Part shown: one piece after another, positions 1 to 4,122 of the stretch
Layout of the letters: each line of letters begins with the position of its first letter
How positions within the stretch are numbered: the first letter of the stretch is position 1
NCBI RefSeq assembly: GCF_937906425.1
Contig: NZ_CALCYR010000066.1
Coordinates: 1 to 7,591 of the forward strand
Origin: an uncultured Methanobrevibacter sp.
GTDB lineage: Archaea; Methanobacteriota; Methanobacteria; Methanobacteriales; Methanobacteriaceae
DNA: 7,591 nucleotides
Direction: 5' to 3'
The notes under the pieces: model-generated
Told to the model about the DNA's origin: nothing
What the model saw: only the letters and a program-made list of their open reading frames with translations
The model's database searches: none
Made by a program: the position numbers and the translations under genes

Positions 1-60
1 GTAAAATTTTAATTATTTTTAAAGTTAAAATATTTTATATTTTCTAAAATTTTAATAATC

Positions 61-112
61 TTTAAACTTAAATAATATTTTAAACTTAAATAATATTTTA
101 TGTAAATAATAT
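61..112. repeat. 18-bp tandem repeat upstream of the DUF3194-type gene
   Basis: The unit TTTAAACTTAAATAATAT occurs twice back to back without mismatch (61-78 and 79-96). A shorter degenerate third copy follows (97-112, sharing the AAATAATAT end). The array lies 45-96 bases before the first gene, where its promoter should be. Each unit holds an A/T-rich core that could pass for a TATA element, so the array may multiply a promoter or a binding site, or may be slippage in A/T-rich DNA. No single TATA box stands out in 1-156. Confidence 0.75.
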
Positions 113-156
113 TATAGTAATAATTTTTTTAATTCAATTTTATTTTAGGTGTTTCA

Positions 157-453
157 ATGGAATCAAAACTTAAGAAATTAAACCAAGAAGATATTGACAT
201 GATTTCAGACTTTTTTGCAGAAACTGTTGAAAGGAAAATTTTTGCTTCTGTAAAGTCTTCAAAAGAAATTCTCACAATGGATGTAAATATTGATGTGTCC
301 TATAATGATGAAACTGAAGAACTTGATGTAGATGTAGATGTTGACATTGATGCAGATGAATTATCAAGTTTATCAGATGAAATAATCGATGAAGTAATCG
401 AAGACTCTTACCTCGAACTTGATGAATACATTAACGAAAATTTCAGAGAATAG
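157..453 (+). CDS. DUF3194-type small acidic archaeal protein
   Basis: A 98-residue protein of unknown function. The start is supported by AGGTG at 147-151, five bases before ATG. The N-terminal half (about 5-30) looks helical. Residues 40-65 form two strand-like stretches with alternating hydrophobic and acidic residues, ending in a striking D-V-D-V-D-V-D-I-D run at 57-65. The C-terminal part (68-95) is a highly acidic helix. The protein has no membrane segment and no cysteine. Length, layout and the helix-strand-strand-helix pattern match my recollection of the euryarchaeal DUF3194 family, whose members often sit beside the prefoldin beta-subunit gene; that neighbour, if present, lies outside the window. 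The strong negative charge would fit a protein-binding or chaperone-related role, but this is inference. A hairpin and T-tract follow the stop codon directly, so the transcript probably ends before the next gene. Confidence 0.72.
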   Translation: MESKLKKLNQEDIDMISDFFAETVERKIFASVKSSKEILTMDVNIDVSYNDETEELDVDVDVDIDADELSSLSDEIIDEVIEDSYLELDEYINENFRE

Positions 454-541
454 CTTCAAATATTTTTGATAATTTTTCCTTTCAATATTTTGAAGTTTTT
501 TTTGTTTTTTTCTATTTTTTTTCTTATTTTTTCTATTTTTC
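454..541 (+). terminator. hairpin plus oligo-T terminator after the DUF3194-type gene
   Basis: CTTCAAA (454-460) immediately follows the stop codon and pairs with TTTGAAG (489-495). The stem can be extended by TATT/AATA after a one-base bulge. A run of eight T begins directly at 496, then more T-runs continue to about 540. Archaeal termination mainly needs oligo-T, so the T-runs are the stronger evidence and the hairpin is additional. Confidence 0.6.
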
Positions 542-553
542 CCAGATGATAAT

Positions 554-1753
554 ATGATTGAAACGGATATTGTAGTTGTTGGTGCAGGTCCTGCAGGTTC
601 CACTGCAGCTAAGCATGCTGCCTTAGGTGGGGCAAGAGTTATCCTAATAGATAAAAAGTCAGAGATAGGAACTCCTAAAAGATGTGCTGAAGGAGTTTAT
701 GACCACGGATTCAAATGGCTTGGAATTGAAATCGACCCAATGTGGGTTTGTCAAAGAATCAATGGAGGAACATTGATTGCTCCTGATAAGACAAGAATTA
801 CCCTTGATGAAACAGTTTTGCCTGAAAAGGGTTATATCATTGAACGTAAGGTCTTTGACAAGTATATGGCTATGGATGCTGGAAGGGCAGGCAGTAAAAT
901 AATGATTAAAACATTGGTTAAGTCAATTGAAAGACAATCTGATGATGATGGTGATTTTTTCATTGTAATCTGTGAACATATGGGGGAAATATTTGAAATC
1001 AAGGCAAGAATAGTTATTGCTGCTGATGGTCCTGAATCACATATTGCAAGGTGCATTGGAATAAATTCATCTACTAAGCCCTTTGACATGATGTCCGGTG
1101 TTCAATATGAGATGGTTGGAGTTGAATGCGAGAGAATGGATCTTTTGGAATTGCACCTGGGAGCATTTGCACAGGGAGGATACGCTTGGATTTTCCCTAA
1201 GGGTGAGGACAGTGCAAATGTTGGAATAGGAATCAATGCATCTAATGAATATTTGGCAATTGATATTTTAAATGAATTTGTTGATACTTATCCTCCACTT
1301 AAAAATGCCAAGGCTGTTGGATTGAATGTTGGGGGAATTCCTGTAGGCGGGATGATTGAAAGGATTTATGATGATAATTTCCTTGCTTGCGGTGATGCGG
1401 CAGGTCAGGTTGACCCAATTACCGGTGGCGGAATTGTTTTGGGAATGCTTGGCGGTATGTGTGCAGGTACAGTTGCAGCCAAGGCAATTAATGAAGGGGA
1501 TTATTCTGCTAAAGCTTTAAAGGAATATGAAGAAATGTATAAGGAAAAATCAAGAGGCTTCATTCCTAAATTGAGTGTGGTTCGTGAAGTTTATGAATCT
1601 TTGGATGATGATGATATAAATAAGGTTTTTGAAGCTTTTGTAGATTTGGATTATTCTGAAATGGATGCCAAGGACGTTTTAAAAGTATTTTTAAAATTGC
1701 CTAAACGTCTTGCATTGAAATTTAGAAAGTTGTTTAAAATTATTTATAAATAG
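554..1753 (+). CDS. geranylgeranyl reductase family protein (digeranylgeranylglycerophospholipid reductase)
   Basis: A 399-residue FAD enzyme. The family reduces the double bonds of the geranylgeranyl chains of archaeal ether lipids, giving saturated archaeol-type membrane lipids. Seen in the sequence: the Rossmann GxGxxG motif at 10-15 (VVGAGPAG) with acidic D33 closing the FAD-binding strand; PKRCAEG at 41-47, with C44 at the position of the conserved PxxC cysteine of the family; the reductase signature YxWxFP (210-215) followed by GIG (224-226); and the second FAD motif CGDAAGQVDPITGGG (279-293). The length is normal for the family. The last 20 residues are basic and amphipathic, which could help membrane contact (inference). 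The start is supported by GATGAT at 545-550, three bases before ATG, the local spacing rule. Methanobacteriales often carry several paralogues, so the precise substrate (phospholipid, or another prenyl compound) is uncertain. T-rich DNA upstream and downstream suggests a separate transcript. Confidence 0.92.
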   Translation: MIETDIVVVGAGPAGSTAAKHAALGGARVILIDKKSEIGTPKRCAEGVYDHGFKWLGIEIDPMWVCQRINGGTLIAPDKTRITLDETVLPEKGYIIERKVFDKYMAMDAGRAGSKIMIKTLVKSIERQSDDDGDFFIVICEHMGEIFEIKARIVIAADGPESHIARCIGINSSTKPFDMMSGVQYEMVGVECERMDLLELHLGAFAQGGYAWIFPKGEDSANVGIGINASNEYLAIDILNEFVDTYPPLKNAKAVGLNVGGIPVGGMIERIYDDNFLACGDAAGQVDPITGGGIVLGMLGGMCAGTVAAKAINEGDYSAKALKEYEEMYKEKSRGFIPKLSVVREVYESLDDDDINKVFEAFVDLDYSEMDAKDVLKVFLKLPKRLALKFRKLFKIIYK

Positions 1754-2060
1754 TTGTTTTTTAATTATTCTTTTTAATCATAATTCTTATTTTTAATTTA
1801 ATTCTTTTTTTCTTTTTTCTTTTTATCATTAATTCTTATTTTTAATTTATCATTCCTTTTTTAAAATTATTGCATTTTAAAAATTTTTTGTCTTTTTTTT
1901 ATCATTAATTTTTTTTAAATTTTTATTCTGATTTGTCATTATTTCTTTTTTTAATTATTTTTTTAACATTTCATTACAATTTTTAATTTAATTAAATTAT
2001 ATTCATTATTTTGATTTTTGATTAAAATTTGTATAATTCAATTAAAATTTATATTTTTTC
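1754..2060. other. T-rich gene-free spacer with terminator tracts and repeated segments
   Basis: I see no convincing gene here. Multiple T-runs after the reductase stop codon (from 1756 onward) should terminate its transcript. The sequence AATTCTTATTTTTAATTTA is present exactly at 1782-1800 and 1831-1849. TTTTTATCATTAATT is present exactly at 1820-1834 and 1896-1910. The spacer therefore seems to have grown partly by local duplication, which is easy in such low-complexity DNA. Confidence 0.6.
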
Positions 2061-2085
2061 AAGTAAACTTTATATACTATAAAGT
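2061..2085 (+). promoter_or_regulatory. strong archaeal promoter with palindrome over the TATA box
   Basis: TTTATATA at 2069-2076 is a consensus methanogen TATA box preceded by a purine-rich, A-rich element (AAGTAAA, 2061-2067) in the position of the BRE. It is the clearest promoter in the window, yet no gene with a ribosome binding site follows within 400 bases. The box is embedded in a perfect palindrome, ACTTTATA-TAC-TATAAAGT (2067-2085), which could bind a dimeric regulator or allow transcription in both directions. A + strand transcript would begin around 2095-2101. Confidence 0.55.
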
Positions 2086-2096
2086 ATAAATTATGT

Positions 2097-2196
2097 TTAA
2101 GGGTTCATATTTAACTTTTAATCAAGCTAGTATATTAAACACAAAGAAAAGAGATTTTTCTCTTTTCTTTCTCCATATCTTAAAAAATCTTTTTTT
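2097..2196 (+). ncRNA. candidate small RNA of about 100 nt
   Basis: The stretch lies between the consensus TATA box at 2069-2076 and a T-run at 2190-2196. It is less repetitive than the T-rich DNA on both sides. It contains a perfect 12-bp hairpin at 2143-2170 near its 3' end. An outer stem GTTTAA (2095-2100) with TTAAAC (2135-2140) is possible, depending on the exact start. A 46-codon reading frame (2093-2233) overlaps but has no ribosome binding site and runs through the T-tract, so RNA is the better guess. It does not resemble a tRNA, a 7S RNA or any riboswitch I know. The transcript ends are inferred from promoter and T-run positions only. Confidence 0.42.
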
Positions 2197-2198
2197 AA
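2143..2198 (+). terminator. 12-bp hairpin followed by A/T palindrome and T-run
   Basis: AAAGAAAAGAGA (2143-2154) pairs perfectly with TCTCTTTTCTTT (2159-2170) around a TTTT loop. Twenty bases later a second inverted repeat, TTAAAAAA-TCT-TTTTTTAA (2180-2198), includes a run of seven T. Together they look like the 3' end of a short transcript. The first hairpin might instead be a stabilising structure, with termination at the later T-run. Confidence 0.5.
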
Positions 2199-2227
2199 CT
2201 ATTATTATTAGGAATTTCCCTTTTTCC

Positions 2228-2357
2228 TTTTAATTTTAATTTTAATTTTAATTAATTTTGAAAATTTTTTTTATTTTTTCTAAAACTTTTTATTTTATTT
2301 TATTTTTATAAACTTGATTTATTTTTTCTAAAACATTTTATTTTATTTTTTATAAAA
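2228..2357. repeat. low-complexity repeats upstream of the HisA-like gene
   Basis: Four tandem TTTTAA units span 2228-2251. A segment of about 40 bases beginning with TTTATTTTTTCTAAAAC (2270-2313) recurs 48 bases later (2318-2357) with a short deletion and a few changes. I see no gene in 2199-2490. The repeats are probably products of slippage and local duplication. Confidence 0.6.
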
Positions 2358-2402
2358 TTTTTATTTAATTTTCATAATTTATTTTGGTAAATATTTATTT
2401 GA

Positions 2403-2416
2403 TGAAAAATATAATA
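2403..2416 (+). promoter_or_regulatory. possible promoter of the HisA-like gene
   Basis: AATATAAT at 2409-2416, preceded by TGAAA, is the best-placed TATA-like sequence before the gene and would give a leader of about 50-55 bases. The match is weak and the whole region is A/T-rich, so the assignment is tentative. Confidence 0.28.
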
Positions 2417-2490
2417 GAAAAATAATTGAAATTTATTAATTATTATTTTTATGAATTATTAAAATTAGAAAATTATTTTTGGTGAATTTT

Positions 2491-3186
2491 ATGTTAGAAA
2501 TAATTCCTGTTATTGATTTAATGAATTCTGTAGCTGTTTCTGGCAAGTCTGGCAATAGGGAAACTTACACTCCACTTCAAACCATTTATGCTTCTTCATC
2601 AGATCCTGTGGAAATAGCAAGTTCCTTAAAAAGGTCCAATGCAAAGGAAATGTATATAGCTGATTTGGATTTAATTGAAAGGAATGGGAATCATAACATC
2701 TATAAAATCAAGGAAGTAAATACAATCTTGCCTGTAATATTGGATGTAGGTGTTGACAATTTGGAAACCTTTGAATTCATGCTCGATTTTGCATATAAAA
2801 TCATAGTGGCTACTGAAACACTTGATTCCATTGAGGAATTGGAAAAGATCTTTGAAAAATATCCGAAGGAAAGAATTATTGTAAGTGTTGATGTTAAAAA
2901 CAATGAATTGCTTTGCAAGAACATGGATATGGATTTGGAAGGATTTAAGGATGTCTTAAGAAGAATAGATCCTAATGAAATCATCCTGCTTGACATTTCA
3001 TCTGTTGGAACAGAAGCAGGCTATAATAAGCAATTGCTTGAAAGCTTTGCAGAATTCAAGGACAAGATAATTTTAGGTGGGGGAATCACCAAGGATGAAT
3101 TGGATGCAATTTCAGATTTGGGAATCAAGAAGGCCTTGGTTGGAACTGCATTGCATAAGGGTGAGATAAGTTTAAATCCATTTTAA
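2491..3186 (+). CDS. HisA/HisF family TIM-barrel protein of unknown substrate
   Basis: A 231-residue beta/alpha-barrel protein related to the histidine isomerase HisA. ATG at 2491 is chosen over an upstream in-frame TTG at 2479 because GGTGA (2481-2485) lies five bases before it and the product then begins MLEIIPVIDL as in HisA-type proteins. Seen: D9 in PVIDL and D134 in VSVDV align with the two catalytic aspartates of HisA. T174 in SSVGTEAG aligns with the HisA DGT threonine. The second-half phosphate motif ILGGGIT (194-200) and VGTAL (217-221) are kept. The first-half GGGIRS motif of true HisA is replaced by DVGVDN (85-90), so one of the two phosphate sites seems lost. This fits the archaeal HisA-like family rather than true HisA, and no other histidine gene is nearby. 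The reaction is unknown to me; a sugar-phosphate or cofactor-pathway isomerase or lyase is an inference. Confidence 0.85.
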   Translation: MLEIIPVIDLMNSVAVSGKSGNRETYTPLQTIYASSSDPVEIASSLKRSNAKEMYIADLDLIERNGNHNIYKIKEVNTILPVILDVGVDNLETFEFMLDFAYKIIVATETLDSIEELEKIFEKYPKERIIVSVDVKNNELLCKNMDMDLEGFKDVLRRIDPNEIILLDISSVGTEAGYNKQLLESFAEFKDKIILGGGITKDELDAISDLGIKKALVGTALHKGEISLNPF

Positions 3187-3217
3187 ATAATTAATTTTCA
3201 TTTGTTTTTTCTAAATG

Positions 3218-3254
3218 GAATTAATGTTATATTTTATAGAATGAATTAATGTTA
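3218..3254. repeat. 12-bp direct repeat upstream of a putative promoter
   Basis: GAATTAATGTTA occurs exactly at 3218-3229 and 3243-3254, 25 bases apart (about two and a half helical turns). It ends 15 bases before a TATA-like box. The position suits an activator-binding site for the small membrane-protein gene downstream, but chance is possible in A/T-rich DNA. Confidence 0.45.
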
Positions 3255-3269
3255 AATTTAAATATAAAG

Positions 3270-3277
3270 TTATATAA
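3270..3277 (+). promoter_or_regulatory. putative TATA box of the 59-residue membrane protein gene
   Basis: TTATATAA, preceded by an A-rich stretch, would place the transcript start near 3298-3302 and give a leader of about 55 bases before the ATG at 3354. It is the best TATA match between the HisA-like gene and this small gene. Confidence 0.42.
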
Positions 3278-3353
3278 ATCTATAAATAATTGTAAAAAAT
3301 TTATTTTAAATATTTTTAAAAAATATTATTTGATTAAAATTTAATGTGATAAA

Positions 3354-3533
3354 ATGGCAAATGGTTTTATAATTATATTTTCACACATTCTCCCTTTAAT
3401 ACTTGGATTTTTCAGTATTTTATTAATTATTAATGGAATAATGGATAAGCAAAGAGTTATAACTGCTTTAGGCATATTGCTGTTTTTAGCTGCTTCCTTA
3501 GGTCCATTTTTAGTTTTACAATTCTTGGTTTAG
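3354..3533 (+). CDS. small hypothetical membrane protein (two transmembrane segments)
   Basis: A 59-residue protein starting MANGFIIIFSHILP and ending FLVLQFLV. Residues about 4-28 and 36-58 are strongly hydrophobic and are joined by a short polar turn, NGIMDKQR (27-34), so a helical hairpin in the cytoplasmic membrane is likely. A proline and glycines occur in both segments. Support for expression: GTGAT at 3346-3350 lies three bases before the ATG, the same register as the neighbouring genes; a TATA-like box sits 77 bases upstream of the ATG; and T-tracts follow the stop codon. Base composition in the frame is clearly richer in G and C than the flanking spacers. I do not recognise the family. 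The positively charged K32-R34 turn would favour a cytoplasmic loop with both ends outside (inference). Function is unknown. Confidence 0.68.
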   Translation: MANGFIIIFSHILPLILGFFSILLIINGIMDKQRVITALGILLFLAASLGPFLVLQFLV

Positions 3534-3573
3534 ATTAATTCTTATTAAGTTTTAAACTTTTTAACTAATTTCT

Positions 3574-3723
3574 ATTCTTTTACTATTTTTATTCTTTAAC
3601 TATTTTTATTCTTTTACTATTTTTATTCTTTTACTATTTTTCACTATTTTTAACTATTTTTTAAATTTTTTTTACTCATTTTTTTACTATTTTTTTAATT
3701 TTTTCTATTCTTTTACTATTTTA
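3574..3723 (+). repeat. 17-bp tandem repeat in the T-rich 3' spacer
   Basis: ATTCTTTTACTATTTTT is repeated four times head to tail (3574-3590, 3591-3607 with one mismatch, 3608-3624, 3625-3641). Degenerate copies follow to about 3660, and a nearly intact copy lies at 3707-3722. The + strand is almost free of G here. Each unit carries runs of four and five T, so the array probably acts as a multiple-site transcription terminator after the small membrane-protein gene, and its copy number may vary between strains. No spacers separate the units, so it is not a CRISPR array. Confidence 0.8.
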
Positions 3724-3830
3724 ACTTTTATATAATTTTAGTTTTTATTTTCTATTTTTGCTCATTTTTCAAATATTTTCCAATTTAAATCTAAATTTTT
3801 ATAAAGTTTTCAATAATTTTGACCATTTTT

Positions 3831-3844
3831 AGAAAATTATATAA
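3831..3844 (+). promoter_or_regulatory. probable promoter of the adhesin gene
   Basis: TTATATAA at 3837-3844, preceded by AGAAAA (3831-3836) in BRE position, is a good archaeal promoter match. A start near 3866 would leave a leader of about 255 bases before the adhesin start at 4123. Other A/T-rich boxes nearer the gene cannot be excluded. Confidence 0.42.
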
Positions 3845-3866
3845 GTTTACATATCATATTTAATAT

Positions 3867-4122
3867 TAGTATTTTATTAAAATTTTATTTAGTTAATTTA
3901 TAATTATTTTAGTTTTTTAATCTTTAAATTTGATTTAACTAATAAATATGAATTTTAAATAGTTTATGATTATTTAAAATTATTTAATTTTTTTTAAAAT
4001 ATTTTTTTAAGGATATGAATTATAATTCTTATCTCTTTGATTTTATAATAATTATTATGTAGTTTTTTATTTTCTTTTTTTTAAAGAAGAAAAGAATTTA
4101 TTCTTATTTTGGAGGGATATTT
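3867..4122 (+). other. putative long 5' leader of the adhesin gene
   Basis: This gene-free, A/T-rich stretch is probably transcribed. Near its end TTTTCTTT (4070-4077) can pair with AAGAAGAAAA (4084-4093, one G-U pair), and AAGAAT (4092-4097) with ATTCTT (4100-4105), just before the ribosome binding site. A 15-codon frame (4015-4059, stop 4060-4062) lies in the same frame as the adhesin but has a poorly placed ribosome site. No known riboswitch pattern is seen. Confidence 0.35.
4111..4115 (+). promoter_or_regulatory. ribosome binding site that decides the adhesin start
   Basis: GGAGG is the strongest ribosome binding site in the window. Aligned to the full GGAGGTGAT complement of the 16S rRNA end, it leaves three bases before ATT at 4123. 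The other four genes leave three or four bases in the same alignment. No ATG, GTG or TTG lies in the adhesin frame between the stop at 4060 and the TTG at 4231, which is 115 bases away from this site. Confidence 0.75.

Noticed and set aside
373..603. Minus-strand frame across the T-rich spacer after the first gene.
   Set aside because: Its lysine/asparagine-rich middle is just the reverse complement of the T-tracts; it overlaps two real genes and has no support.
2093..2233. 46-codon reading frame beginning MFKGSYLTFN, overlapping the candidate small RNA.
   Set aside because: No ribosome binding site; the ATG lies only 17 bases after the TATA box, probably before the transcript start; the frame runs through a hairpin and T-run and ends in low-complexity sequence.
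2479..2490. TTG at 2479 as start of the HisA-like protein.
   Set aside because: It would place the GGTGA ribosome site inside the coding region. ATG 2491 has correct spacing and gives the typical N-terminus.
3309..3327. A/T palindrome AATATTTTT-A-AAAAATATT before the small membrane-protein gene.
   Set aside because: It is made only of A and T in a region of nearly pure A/T, so it is expected by chance; the loop is too small for a stable RNA hairpin.
3574..3723. CRISPR array.
   Set aside because: The units abut without unique spacers, are only 17 bp, and no cas gene is present.
4015..4062. Short upstream frame in the adhesin frame ending in TAG, which could suggest read-through or pyrrolysine.
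   Set aside because: The ribosome site is only one base from the ATG, the peptide is low complexity, and the order suggested by the window does not use pyrrolysine. The signal peptide fits a start at 4123 far better.
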